From Deltaproteobacteria bacterium (GTDB taxonomy: Bacteria; Myxococcota; Myxococcia; SLRQ01), in assembly GCA_029210625.1 (NCBI GenBank), contig JARGFU010000011.1, positions 1 to 64,000 on the forward strand: a stretch of 64,000 nucleotides of DNA, given 5' to 3'. Numbering within the stretch: the first letter of the stretch is position 1; each line of letters begins with the position of its first letter. Of this stretch, positions 8,117 through 16,074 are shown one piece after another. Below the pieces are notes generated by a model that did no database searches, was not told where the DNA came from, and was given only the letters and a program-made list of their open reading frames with translations. A program made the position numbers and the translations under genes.

Positions 8117-8554
8117 ATGCGCGCCCTCGGCCTCGACATCGGAGAGAAGACCATCGGCGTGGCGGTGACCGACGAGCTCGGCATCACCGCCCACGGCGTG
8201 ACGGTCATCCGCCGCAAGGGCGGGCTCCACGACCTTGAGGCCCTGGCCCGGGTGGCCCGGGAGACCGGGGCCGACCGGCTGGTCTACGGCTACCCCCTCC
8301 AGGAGGACGGGCAGGAGGGGCCGAGCGCCCGCCGCGCCCGGATCTTCGCCGAGAAGGCCGGCGCCCACCTGGGCCTGCCCATCGAGCCCCACGACGAGAG
8401 CCACTCCACGGTCGCCGCGGAGGCGGCCCTCCTGGAGGCGGACGTCTCGCGCAAGAAGCGAAAGCAGGTCATCGATCAGGTGGCCGCGGTGGTGATCCTG
8501 CGCGACTGGCTGGCCTGTCGCGAGGCGACCCGTCCCGAGGAGGACGAAACGTGA
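8117..8554 (+). CDS. ruvX: RuvX/YqgF Holliday-junction resolvase-like protein
   Basis: 145 aa. The N-terminus MRALGLDIGEKTIGVAVTD carries the first catalytic Asp of the RNase H-like fold in the family's GLDxGxKxIGvAvsD motif. RLVYGYPLQEDG corresponds to the conserved vvGlPlnmdG strand, and the conserved late Asp of the family appears to lie in the KQVIDQVAAVVIL helix. YqgF/RuvX acts in pre-16S rRNA 5' processing and possibly in junction resolution. Length is normal (about 140 aa). Its TGA overlaps the GTG start of mltG, an arrangement shared with many bacteria where ruvX and mltG are linked. Confidence 0.93.
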   Translation: MRALGLDIGEKTIGVAVTDELGITAHGVTVIRRKGGLHDLEALARVARETGADRLVYGYPLQEDGQEGPSARRARIFAEKAGAHLGLPIEPHDESHSTVAAEAALLEADVSRKKRKQVIDQVAAVVILRDWLACREATRPEEDET

Positions 8555-9594
8555 AGAAGATCCTGCGCCTCTTTCTCGTGCTGACCTTCCTGGCGGGGCT
8601 GGCCGCGGCCTACGGCTCCTGGACGGTGATGACCTTCGTCGACGGCGAGGTCACGCCCCCCGGCGGGCGGGCCGAGCTCACCATCGCCCCGGGCAGCTCC
8701 CTGCGGACGATCGCCAAGGACCTCGACGCCGCCGGCGTGATCGAGGACACCCGGATGCCCGGCGTCGGCTCGGTCTTCCACCTCTGGGCCCACCGCCTCG
8801 AGCGGGCCGGCCCGAAGGTGAAGGCCGGCGAGTACCTCTTCGAGGGGCCCGCCTCCCCCCGGAAGGTCCTGGAGATCATCACCAAGGGGCAGGTGCGCAC
8901 CTACCAGGTGACCATCCCCGAGGGCCTGCGCCTCGACGAGATCATGCCCCTCTTCGAGGCCGCGGGCCTCGGCAAGGCCGACGCGCTGCTGGCCGTCGCC
9001 CGGGACCGCGACTTCGTGCGCTCCCTCGGCATCCCGGCCGACGACCTCGAGGGCTACGTCTACCCGGAGACCTACACCTTCGCGAAGGGCGTCTCGGCGA
9101 AGAAGATCCTCGCCCGCACGGTCGAGCGCTTCGACGCCGCCTACGAGCGGGCCGCCGCCGGGGCCAACCCGCCGGTGAAGCTCGACCGGCACGAGATGGT
9201 CACCCTGGCCTCGATCGTCGAGAAGGAGACCGGCGCCCCCGAGGAGCGCCCCCGGATCGCCTGCGTCTTCTACAACCGCCTGCAGCAGGACTGGAAGCTG
9301 CAGACCGATCCCACCGTGATCTACGCCAAGATCCTCTGGAGCGGCGGCACCTGGGACGGCAACCTCTCCCGCGCCGACCTCGAGCGCGACCACCCCTACA
9401 GCACCTACGCCCGCAAGGGGCTGCCCCCGGGGCCCATCGCCTCGCCGGGCGGGAAGGCCCTCGAGGCGGTGATGAACCCGATGAAGTGCAAGGACATGTT
9501 CTTCGTCGCGAAGGGCGGCGGCCTCCACGAGTTCTGCGTGGACTACGCCTGCCACCTCAAGGCCATCGACCGCTACCAGAAGCTGGGCAAGTGA
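8551..9594 (+). CDS. mltG: Endolytic murein transglycosylase MltG
   Basis: 347 aa, GTG start overlapping ruvX. One N-terminal membrane anchor (residues 5-30) precedes a LysM-like region (about 40-110, with IAPGSSLRTIAKDLDAAGVI) and the YceG catalytic domain. The catalytic Glu is in SIVEKETG (Glu at about 224). The family's YNRL, LQTDPTVIYA and GLPPGPIASPGGKALEA motifs follow. MltG cleaves nascent glycan strands on the periplasmic face of the inner membrane and sets chain length. The last 35 residues carry three Cys (MKCKDMFF, FCVDYACHLK) in place of the usual HxFSxTYxEHN-type ending, a small local deviation. Confidence 0.95.
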   Translation: MKKILRLFLVLTFLAGLAAAYGSWTVMTFVDGEVTPPGGRAELTIAPGSSLRTIAKDLDAAGVIEDTRMPGVGSVFHLWAHRLERAGPKVKAGEYLFEGPASPRKVLEIITKGQVRTYQVTIPEGLRLDEIMPLFEAAGLGKADALLAVARDRDFVRSLGIPADDLEGYVYPETYTFAKGVSAKKILARTVERFDAAYERAAAGANPPVKLDRHEMVTLASIVEKETGAPEERPRIACVFYNRLQQDWKLQTDPTVIYAKILWSGGTWDGNLSRADLERDHPYSTYARKGLPPGPIASPGGKALEAVMNPMKCKDMFFVAKGGGLHEFCVDYACHLKAIDRYQKLGK

Positions 9595-10358
9595 GCGCCG
9601 GCGGGGCGATCGAGGTTCGCGGCCTCGGCAAGACCTTCACCCGCCGCCGCCCGCTGATCCGCGCCCTGCGAGCGCCCCTGGCCCGGGACCGCCTCGCCGC
9701 CCTGAAGGGGCTCGATCTGCGGGTCGGGCCCGGAGAGGTCTGCGGGATCATCGGGCCCAACGGCGCGGGCAAGACCACCCTCCTGAAGATCCTCGCCGGG
9801 CTGATCCTCCCGGAGGAGGGCGAGGTCCGGATCGCCGGCCACGCCGCCGGCAGCCGCGACGCCCGGGCCGCGCTGGGGCTGGTGACCACCGAGGAGCGCT
9901 CCTTCTACTGGCGCCTCTCGGCCCGCGAGAACCTGCGCTTCTTCGGCGCCCTCCACGACCTCGACGCCGACACCCTCGCCGGGCGCATCGAGGCGCTGGC
10001 CGGGGTCTTCTCCCTCGGCGAGGTCCTCGACCGGCCGGTGCGGGAGCTCTCGAGCGGCAACCGCGGACGCCTGGCCCTGGCCCGGGGCCTGCTCCACCGG
10101 CCGCGGGTGCTCCTCCTCGACGAGGTGGCGCGCAGCCTCGACCCCGGCGCGGCGCGGAAGCTGCGGACCCACCTGCGCAAGCTGGTCGAGGAGGAGGGCC
10201 TGGCCGCCGTCTACGCCTCCCACGACCTCGCCGAGGTCGAGCGGCTCTGCCACCGGGTGGTGCTCCTCTCGGGGGGCGTGCCCGTCGCCGCCGGCACCTG
10301 GGAGGAGGTCCGCCCCGAGGCCGAGCGGATCTTCGAGCTGGAGGAGGAGGCAGCGTGA
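9591..10358 (+). CDS. ABC transporter ATP-binding protein
   Basis: 255 aa, GTG start overlapping the mltG stop (GTGA). Walker A is GPNGAGKTT at about residues 52-60. The signature loop is LSSGNRGRLALARGL rather than the canonical LSGGQ. Walker B is VLLLDEVARSLD, so the usual LDEP-T-xxLD has Val-Ala-Arg in place of Pro-Thr. The H-loop is intact (VYASHDL). The catalytic Glu after Walker B is present, so ATP hydrolysis is likely. Together with the next gene it forms an ABC-2 exporter of the polysaccharide/drug/Nod type. Coupling to mltG suggests an envelope role, but the substrate is unknown. Confidence 0.88.
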   Translation: MSAGGAIEVRGLGKTFTRRRPLIRALRAPLARDRLAALKGLDLRVGPGEVCGIIGPNGAGKTTLLKILAGLILPEEGEVRIAGHAAGSRDARAALGLVTTEERSFYWRLSARENLRFFGALHDLDADTLAGRIEALAGVFSLGEVLDRPVRELSSGNRGRLALARGLLHRPRVLLLDEVARSLDPGAARKLRTHLRKLVEEEGLAAVYASHDLAEVERLCHRVVLLSGGVPVAAGTWEEVRPEAERIFELEEEAA

Positions 10359-11173
10359 GGGCGCTCTCGCGGTGGGCTCGCTGGAGCCTGGCCTTCTACC
10401 GGAGGGATCTGCTCACCGAGCTCTCCTACCGGACCAACTTCTTCTTCGGCCTCGCCGGCGGGCTCTTCTCGATCCTGACCTTCTACTTCCTCTCCTTCGT
10501 CGTCGAGTCGGGGGCCCCCGGCCTCTCCCGCTTCCGGGGCGGCTACTTCGCCTTCGTCCTCCTGGGCCTGGCCGCCTCGGCGCTGCTGCGCGAGGCCCTC
10601 GGCGGCTTCGCCGCGCGCGTGCGGCAGGCCCAGCTCACCGGCACCCTCGAGGTGGTGCTGGCCACGCCCATCTCGCCGGCGGCGGTGATCCTCTGCGCCT
10701 CGATCTACCCGCTCTGGTCGGCCTCCCTGCGCGCCGGCCTCTACCTCGTCTTCGGCTGGGCCCTCTTCTCGGCCGAGCTCTCCCTGGCCCACTGGCCCGC
10801 GGCCCTCGCCGCCCTGGCGCTGGGGGTCACCAGCTTCGCCGCCATCGGGATCCTCTCGGCCAGCGCGACGATGATCCTCAAGCGGGGCGATCCGGTCGCC
10901 TGGTCGGTGGGCGCCCTCTCGCTGCTCCTGGGCGGCGTCTACTACCCGGTCGAGATCCTCCCCGAGCCCCTGCGCTCCCTGGCGGACTGGCTGCCCATCA
11001 CCCACACCCTCACTGCCCTGCGCGAGGCCCTCCTGGGCCAGGCGGGACCGGCCCTGCCCCGGGCGCTGCTGCTGCTCGCCCTCTTCTGCGTCGTCCTGCT
11101 GCCGGTGGCGCTGGTGGCGTTCACGCTGGCGGTGCGGCGGGCGCGGCGGGAGGGGTCGCTGACGCACTTCTGA
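10355..11173 (+). CDS. ABC-2 type permease
   Basis: 272 aa, GTG start overlapping the ATPase stop. Six hydrophobic segments are visible (roughly 25-50, 60-85, 105-130, 140-165, 170-195 and 240-265). The conserved ABC2_membrane loop before the last helix is present (SVGALSLLLGGVYYPVEILPEPLRSL..., with the LP...LTALREALLG region). It supplies the membrane channel for the upstream ATPase. Its stop codon lies at the first base pairs of the 14-bp tandem repeat at 11172, so the very end of the gene abuts repetitive DNA. Confidence 0.88.
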   Translation: MRALSRWARWSLAFYRRDLLTELSYRTNFFFGLAGGLFSILTFYFLSFVVESGAPGLSRFRGGYFAFVLLGLAASALLREALGGFAARVRQAQLTGTLEVVLATPISPAAVILCASIYPLWSASLRAGLYLVFGWALFSAELSLAHWPAALAALALGVTSFAAIGILSASATMILKRGDPVAWSVGALSLLLGGVYYPVEILPEPLRSLADWLPITHTLTALREALLGQAGPALPRALLLLALFCVVLLPVALVAFTLAVRRARREGSLTHF

Positions 11174-11237
11174 GCTACGAGCTGCGAGCTACGAGCTGCG
11201 AGCTACGAGCTGCGAGCTACGAGCTGCGAGCTACGAG
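11172..11237. repeat. 14-bp tandem repeat, four full copies plus a partial
   Basis: The unit GAGCTACGAGCTGC repeats perfectly at 11172, 11186, 11200 and 11214, then a 10-bp partial runs to 11237. Within each unit, GAGCTACGAGCTGC is itself a near-duplication of GAGCTAC/GAGCTGC, so it can be read as a 7-bp repeat with one alternating base. The array covers the stop codon of the ABC permease gene (11171-11173) at one end and the stop of the convergent gene (11231-11233) at the other. Confidence 0.95.
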
Positions 11238-11851
11238 GCTTCGGCGAGGAGGTGGTCGAGGGCGCGGGAGGGCTGGCCGAAGCGGTGGAGGAAAGCCTGC
11301 TCCGAGGTGACCAGAGCGCGGGCGATCTCGGCCATCGTGATCACGCCGTGGGCGAGGGCCTCGCGGGCCCCCTCGACGTGAGCCCGGTCCTCGTCCCTCG
11401 CCTCCACCCGCCGCAGGCCGCCGCGGCCCTCCTCCAGCCAGGCGTCCCGGCGCACGTGGGAGAGGTCGTGGAAGGCCCAGAAAGACGAGCCCTCGGAGAC
11501 GTAGCGGGCGCGGGCGGGCCCGCCGGCGGCGGCGAGGAGCGCCAGGATCATGATGCTGGTGTCGGCGTCCTGCAGCTCGACCCAGGGCTCTCCGCTCTCG
11601 AGGGCGTCGTCGATCTCGTCCCAGAGCGGCTTGCCGAGGTGCTCCCCGCCGACCTCGGCGTAGAGGTGCCGGAACTCTCCGGGGACCACCCGCCGCAGCG
11701 CGTCGATCGGGAAGGACCAGAAGCCCAGGCGGGTGAGATCCCCGGCCGAGCGCTGCTCGCTGCCGCAGCGCAGCTCGAGCTCGAGGGTGGCCCCGCCGAG
11801 CTCGAGGGTGATGATCCGCTCCAGGGACATGGCCCGGCCAGGATCGCCCAT
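11231..11851 (-). CDS. Hypothetical protein
   Basis: About 206 aa (ATG 11851; an alternative ATG at 11830 starts MSLERIITLELGG). It has no signal peptide or membrane segment. The N-terminal third is beta-rich. The middle has hydrophobic helices (SIMILALLAAAGG) and an aromatic segment with HDLSH. The C-terminal third is a helical stretch ending FGQPSRALDHLLAEAS. No known family is recognised. It lies 14 bp downstream of the hemerythrin-like gene in the same direction, so the two are probably co-expressed. Its stop codon lies within the 14-bp tandem repeat. Confidence 0.6.
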   Translation of the reverse strand: MGDPGRAMSLERIITLELGGATLELELRCGSEQRSAGDLTRLGFWSFPIDALRRVVPGEFRHLYAEVGGEHLGKPLWDEIDDALESGEPWVELQDADTSIMILALLAAAGGPARARYVSEGSSFWAFHDLSHVRRDAWLEEGRGGLRRVEARDEDRAHVEGAREALAHGVITMAEIARALVTSEQAFLHRFGQPSRALDHLLAEAS

Positions 11852-11865
11852 CCGCACGGGCGGCG

Positions 11866-12285
11866 TCAGCCCGCCGGCTGCCCCGCCGCCCCGGAGAGAT
11901 CCGAGAGGGCCCGCTTCACCAGCGCGTGCTCCCGCCGCTCGTGGCCGCGCAGCTCGTTCCCCAGCTCGAGGGTGGCCGCGTGGATCAGCGGCGAGCGGGG
12001 CCGGTCGAGCGACTCGATGGCCTCGGCCACCGTCGCGATCGCGTCCCGCAGCCGCTCGTGATCGGCGAGGACCGCCCGGGCGCCCCGCAGGTGGAGGCCG
12101 AGGCTCTCGTAGAGGCCGCCGGGCCCCTCCTCCTGCCGGAAGTGCTTCTCGAGCTCCGTCTGCAGGTGCCAGAGCGCGGTGAGGGCCGAGAGCTGGTCCT
12201 CGGCGGCCTCCAGGACGTTGAAGAGGAGGCGGATCTTGCGGTGCCCGCCCTCGAGCTCGGTCCAGGCCTGGTACAGAGGTGACAT
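11866..12285 (-). CDS. Hemerythrin-like (HHE) domain protein
   Basis: 139 aa, four predicted helices. Candidate metal ligands follow the HHE pattern: GGHRKIR in helix 1, EKHFRQEE in helix 2 (H..xxEE), DHERLRD in helix 3 and HERREHALV in helix 4. HHE proteins bind a di-iron centre and are used for oxygen, NO or redox sensing, or iron handling. The spacing fits a short hemerythrin. It is probably the first gene of a two-gene minus-strand unit with the 11231-11851 gene, and it is divergent from the Rel/Spo-like gene. No clear Shine-Dalgarno precedes ATG 12285. Confidence 0.68.
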   Translation of the reverse strand: MSPLYQAWTELEGGHRKIRLLFNVLEAAEDQLSALTALWHLQTELEKHFRQEEGPGGLYESLGLHLRGARAVLADHERLRDAIATVAEAIESLDRPRSPLIHAATLELGNELRGHERREHALVKRALSDLSGAAGQPAG

Positions 12286-12353
12286 GCGTCAGAAGATGGG
12301 TACTCCTGGCCCATCGTGCCAGTGAGCCCCGCACCGGCCCCCACAGGAGCGAG

Positions 12354-13601
12354 ATGCTCGACATCACCAGCTACCTCCATCGCCAAGAGCTGACCGAGAT
12401 CCTGAGCCGGTGGATGGTCGACCACCCGGAGCCGGGCGACGTCCGGCGCCTCAAGACGATCGTCAACTTCAACGTCTACGGCGCGCGGCTCTGGATCGAC
12501 CGGTTGGTGCGGGACCTGATCACGGGCCTGCACGGAGAGGCGCCCGCCTCGGTCGTGCTGCGCACCAAGGGCCAGCTGAAGGACTTCAGCGCCGATCACC
12601 TGCCCTTCACCAACCCGAACATCGAGCGGATGGTCGCCCACTACCGGCGCTTCCCCGAGGACTACTACCGGGAGACCCCGGTGGACGGCGTCTACTACAC
12701 CCTGCAGAGGGCGGGCGGGGAGCCGTGGCTGGCCGGCCTCTCCCGCATCAAGCGCTTCCGGCGCATCGCCGAGAAGGGCTCCCGGCGGATCGTCGACTTC
12801 ATGCTCGCGCGCATCCGCACGGCGGCCGAGGAGCTGGCCAGCGAGCGCGCCGCCAGGCTCGGGATCCCCGCCCACCTGCTGGTGACGGGCCCCGAGCAGA
12901 TGGCCGCCGAGTTCGCCCACGCCGAGCGGCGGGTGATCAAGAGCATCAAGCAGGGGACGATCCGCGAGGCCCTGCCCGCCCTGGAGATCCCGGACGCGGT
13001 GGGGATGAAGCTGATCCTGGAGCGCGACCGGCTCGAGGAGCTCCTGGGCCTGCTCGAGGCCCACCCGGCCTGCACGCTCACCGAGGTCGAGGAGCACACG
13101 GGGGCCTACGCCGCCACCAACCTCCACGTGAGCCTCGAGCTGCCCTTCGAGCTGCTGCGGGCCCACCCCCCCACCGGCCGCTACCTGCAGGTCCTCGTCT
13201 CCCGGGGCTTCGACCCGGCGGCGGTGCCGGGCGAGTGGGCGCGCTTCCTCGAGGAGAGCGAGGGCCGCGCCAGCTTCGAGATCATCGTGGCGGGCTTCGA
13301 GGCCTACCTGGAGTCGGAGATCGGCCAGACGATGCACGAGGCGCGCATCCTCTCGCAGCGGGCGAGCCCGGACTACCACGGCCCGCTGGCGACGAACGTC
13401 CGCTACCTCGTGAACTACGTCTTCGCCCTCTGCCGGGCGCCCCGGATGGAGGACTACGAGAGCCTGCCGATCAAGCTCTGGTCCCGCTACATGCCCGACA
13501 CCGTCGGCTACCTGGTGCGGGCGCTGACGGTCTCGGAGGATCTCTCCTTCGACGCCGCCCCCGAGGTGGAGGCGATCGGAGTCGCGGCCGGCGAGCCCTG
13601 A
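12354..13601 (+). CDS. Uncharacterised protein with faint RelA/SpoT-like features
   Basis: 415 aa; ATG 12354 follows the RBS AGGAGCGAG. The N-terminal 120 residues are helical with many aromatic residues. Residues about 195-340 show the order of motifs seen in Rel/Spo nucleotidyltransferases. These are a basic stretch RRVIKSIKQG, a D-x-x-G strand (EIPDAVGMKLIL), a GAYAATNLHVSLELP segment in the place of the family's GYxxxH, and FEIIVAGFEAYLESEIGQ..HEARI in the place of EIQIRT..M..xxE..xH. Several canonical ppGpp-synthesis residues differ, so activity is doubtful. No other family is recognised. The similarity is my own reading and needs a profile search. Confidence 0.55.
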   Translation: MLDITSYLHRQELTEILSRWMVDHPEPGDVRRLKTIVNFNVYGARLWIDRLVRDLITGLHGEAPASVVLRTKGQLKDFSADHLPFTNPNIERMVAHYRRFPEDYYRETPVDGVYYTLQRAGGEPWLAGLSRIKRFRRIAEKGSRRIVDFMLARIRTAAEELASERAARLGIPAHLLVTGPEQMAAEFAHAERRVIKSIKQGTIREALPALEIPDAVGMKLILERDRLEELLGLLEAHPACTLTEVEEHTGAYAATNLHVSLELPFELLRAHPPTGRYLQVLVSRGFDPAAVPGEWARFLEESEGRASFEIIVAGFEAYLESEIGQTMHEARILSQRASPDYHGPLATNVRYLVNYVFALCRAPRMEDYESLPIKLWSRYMPDTVGYLVRALTVSEDLSFDAAPEVEAIGVAAGEP

Positions 13602-13619
13602 AGCCCGGGGGCCGCCCCC

Positions 13620-15188
13620 CTACTGGTGCTCGAGGCGCAGGATGCCGTCCCGGTCGACGACGATCCGCAGGTGCTCGAGCTTCGGGGGGACCTTCCGGTC
13701 GAGCGCCCTGAGGCGCAGCACCAGGTTGATGTGGTAGACGCGCGGCAGGCGCAGGGTCTCGAGCTGACCCGTCTCTCCGTTCAGCCAGTGGGCGCTCTTG
13801 CCGGGATCGTCGCAGCGGGCGAGCCACCCGCCCAGACCGAGGCGGATGATGTCGTTGACGTCGCTCAGGCGCCGCCGGCCGCCGTCGACCGCCTCGCCCC
13901 GGATGTTCACGACCTTCCGGTAGTGGAGGACCGACTCGTGCTTGCTCTTGCGCTCGGTGGCGCTCGTCGCCCGGGCGTGGCGCTTCGCCATCACCTCGTG
14001 CGGCACCGCCCGCTCCGGCAGGAAGGAGACCCCCTCCCGGCAGTGGCCGATGGAGTGGCCGGTGAGCGGGTCGTGGATCTTCACGCTGTAGTCCGCGAGG
14101 AAGGGCGCCAGCCTCGAGGCGAAGAACTGCCGCAGCCACTCCTTGAGCCGGTCCTTGACCATGTAGGCGGCGACCAGCGCGAGGACGAAGGGGAGCGTGT
14201 TCAGGCCGTAGAGCTGCTGCGCCAGGATGGCGGCGACCGTCGCCACGACCATCGCGACCGCGGCGGCGCCCGCCGCCGCGACGTCACCGGCCCGCCGCCC
14301 CTCCTTCTCCTTCTTCACCTCGAGGTAGAGGACGCTGTTCACGAACTTCTTGAGCAGCCCCCGGCGGTACTCCAGATGCTCGTTGGAGCCCCCGGGCTCC
14401 ACCACCGTCTCGTAGCCCGCCGAGCGCCGGTGCGCCTGCTCCCGCCGGATGGCGGCCGCGAGCCGCCCCCGCACCTCGGCCAGCCCCTCCCCGGGGAGGG
14501 TCGCGCCGTCGAGCGCCGCGACCAGGCGGGTGAGGTACTCCTCGGTCATCAGGCTCAGGTACTCGTCGGTGAAGGTGTAGGCCTCCCGGAACCAGCCCGG
14601 GAGATCCTGCCGGGCGTAGTCCGGGCGCAGGGCCCGGAAGGCCTCCAGCACCGCCCGCGTGTCGTCGTCGAGGGAGCGCACGCCCTCGAGGAAGTCGCCC
14701 AGCACCAGGTCCGGGACGGAGGTCCGCCCCGAGAGCGCGCCGATCTTCTCGATCAACAGATTGGAGCGGTCGCGGATGCGCACCCGCACCAGGCAGCCGA
14801 AGAGGCGCATCTCCTCGGTGATGGCGTTCGTCCGCCGCCGGTCCCCGGTCCAGGCCGCCACCTCGCGCTTCCACTTCTGGAGGCGGGTGAGGGGTGAGAT
14901 CTCGTTCGCCGGATCCAGCATCGCCGGCATCGTCTGCTCCGGCGTCTTGAAGCGGATGTGAGCCTGGACGTCCTCGTAGAAGTGGTCCCGCGAGTAGGTG
15001 TCCGAGGTGATCCCCAGCGAGCGCGGGATGAAGAAGAAGGCGTCGACCCGGTAGCGGTTGCGCCGCCGCTGCGGATCCACCGCGTAGTCGAGCTTGACCT
15101 CGACCCGGTAGCGGTCATGAACGCCCGCGCGTCCCTCGATGAGCTCTTCGATGTCCAGCGTGTCCAAGGTGGGCGACGAGACTGCCAC
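13620..15188 (-). CDS. Large hypothetical membrane protein
   Basis: 522 aa from GTG 15188. A longer reading to 15269 would begin inside the MITE at 15241-15406, which argues for the internal start. The N-terminal half is soluble-looking with an FFFIPRSLGI motif and long charged helices. Two adjacent membrane segments lie near residues 305-345 (VAMVVATVAAILA and LPFVLALVAAYMV). The C-terminal 170 residues are soluble and beta-rich, with TGHSIGHCREGVSFLP and many basic residues. Both soluble parts probably face the cytoplasm, with a hairpin in the membrane. I recognise no family. The gene ends 18 bp from the convergent Rel/Spo-like gene. Confidence 0.65.
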   Translation of the reverse strand: MAVSSPTLDTLDIEELIEGRAGVHDRYRVEVKLDYAVDPQRRRNRYRVDAFFFIPRSLGITSDTYSRDHFYEDVQAHIRFKTPEQTMPAMLDPANEISPLTRLQKWKREVAAWTGDRRRTNAITEEMRLFGCLVRVRIRDRSNLLIEKIGALSGRTSVPDLVLGDFLEGVRSLDDDTRAVLEAFRALRPDYARQDLPGWFREAYTFTDEYLSLMTEEYLTRLVAALDGATLPGEGLAEVRGRLAAAIRREQAHRRSAGYETVVEPGGSNEHLEYRRGLLKKFVNSVLYLEVKKEKEGRRAGDVAAAGAAAVAMVVATVAAILAQQLYGLNTLPFVLALVAAYMVKDRLKEWLRQFFASRLAPFLADYSVKIHDPLTGHSIGHCREGVSFLPERAVPHEVMAKRHARATSATERKSKHESVLHYRKVVNIRGEAVDGGRRRLSDVNDIIRLGLGGWLARCDDPGKSAHWLNGETGQLETLRLPRVYHINLVLRLRALDRKVPPKLEHLRIVVDRDGILRLEHQ

Positions 15189-15240
15189 TCCGGCCGGATC
15201 CCGTCGAGCCCGTTCCTTCACCCTCGGACGCGCCGGCGCC

Positions 15241-15406
15241 CTAAACCAGAAATCACGATTCCCGATCACGCCTGGCTTGCAGGCCGCACCCGTCTGCAGC
15301 GTCAGGCCTCGGTCACCTAGCTAAGGCTAGGCTCCCTCACCCTTCCTCGCATCCGGGCACGTCCGCGGCGCCATCCGCTGTTCGGGAATCATGATCTCTG
15401 GTTTAG
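15241..15406. mobile_element. MITE-like inverted-repeat element, copy A
   Basis: 166 bp with terminal inverted repeats of about 25 bp: CTAAACCAGAAATCACGATT... at the left, and its reverse complement with two to three mismatches at the right (ending ...GATCTCTGGTTTAG). A central hairpin CCTAGC-TAAG-GCTAGG sits at 15316-15331. A second copy lies in opposite orientation at 50014-50179, same length, with about five differences. There is no ORF for a transposase. The size, the inverted termini and the near-identical second copy fit a miniature inverted-repeat transposable element or a large REP-type element. The right end supplies the stop codon of the gene at 15403-16074. Confidence 0.85.
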
Positions 15407-16074
15407 AAGCCCGGGCTCCGCCGGTAGCGGCTGCCGGAGCGGTCGCGGCCGACCTCGGTGATCACCTCCAGGGCCCGGAGGCAGTAGACCATCCGCTGGG
15501 CCACCGCCCGCGGGGCGCCCAGCCGGGCCGCCAGGGAGGAGGTGGTGAACTCCCGGGGCAGGTCGGCGGGCAGGAGGGCCGCCAGGTCTCCGGCGCCCCC
15601 GAAGTGGTGGGTCTCCAGGATCTCCCGGAGCTCGCGGTCGACGGTCCGGAAGCCCCCCCGACCGCGCCGCGCCCGCGCGTCGGGCACCTGCACCTGGGTG
15701 ACCGACACCAGCACCACGTCCAGGGAGAGGTTCGGGTGATCCAGGAGCGTGGGGATGCTGACCAGCTCCTCGAAGAGGTCGTAGAGGGAGCCCCGCTTCG
15801 GCGACCGGCGCTCCCGCTGGCCCGGGCGCCTCAGATAGGTGCGGAGGGCGATGGGGTGGACCAGGAGGATGCGGTGCTCCTCCAGGAGCCGGTCGAACTT
15901 GCGGCCCATCGCCCCGAAGGAGCCGGTCTGGATCTCCACCAGCTGCCCGGGCCGGCGAATGTCGATGACGAAGCCCTCGAGGGGGACCTCGAACTCGTCC
16001 CCCGGCCGGGCATAGTGGTCCTTCAGGGCCGCGTGGAGCGCGCCTTCGTTCAGGGTTCCGATCTTGGGAGTCAT
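15403..16074 (-). CDS. Predicted PD-(D/E)XK nuclease-like protein with C-terminal winged helix
   Basis: 223 aa. Near the N-terminus the residues Glu10 (NEGALHAALK), Asp38 (GFVIDIRR) and Glu47-x-Gln49 (LVEIQTGSF) are spaced like the E...D...ExK core of PD-(D/E)XK nucleases, with Gln replacing Lys. This is followed by GRKFDRLLEEHRILLVHPI, matching the later helix and strand. The final 50 residues (TTSSLAARLGAPRAVAQRM...GSRYRR) look like a winged helix. I believe this type recurs as a conserved hypothetical, but no biochemical role is known to me. Its ATG overlaps the stop of the nucleotidyltransferase gene (ATGA at 16071-16074). Its TAA stop is provided by the MITE terminus, so the original C-terminus may have been changed. 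Confidence 0.65.
   Translation of the reverse strand: MTPKIGTLNEGALHAALKDHYARPGDEFEVPLEGFVIDIRRPGQLVEIQTGSFGAMGRKFDRLLEEHRILLVHPIALRTYLRRPGQRERRSPKRGSLYDLFEELVSIPTLLDHPNLSLDVVLVSVTQVQVPDARARRGRGGFRTVDRELREILETHHFGGAGDLAALLPADLPREFTTSSLAARLGAPRAVAQRMVYCLRALEVITEVGRDRSGSRYRRSPGF

Noticed and set aside
10372-11310. 312-codon plus-strand frame ending through the 14-bp repeat
   Set aside because: It is the +1 shadow of the ABC permease; the repeat only keeps the frame open.
15189-15269. N-terminal extension of the 13620-15188 membrane protein
   Set aside because: The extension would start inside the MITE terminal repeat and encodes unconserved-looking sequence; GTG 15188 is more credible.
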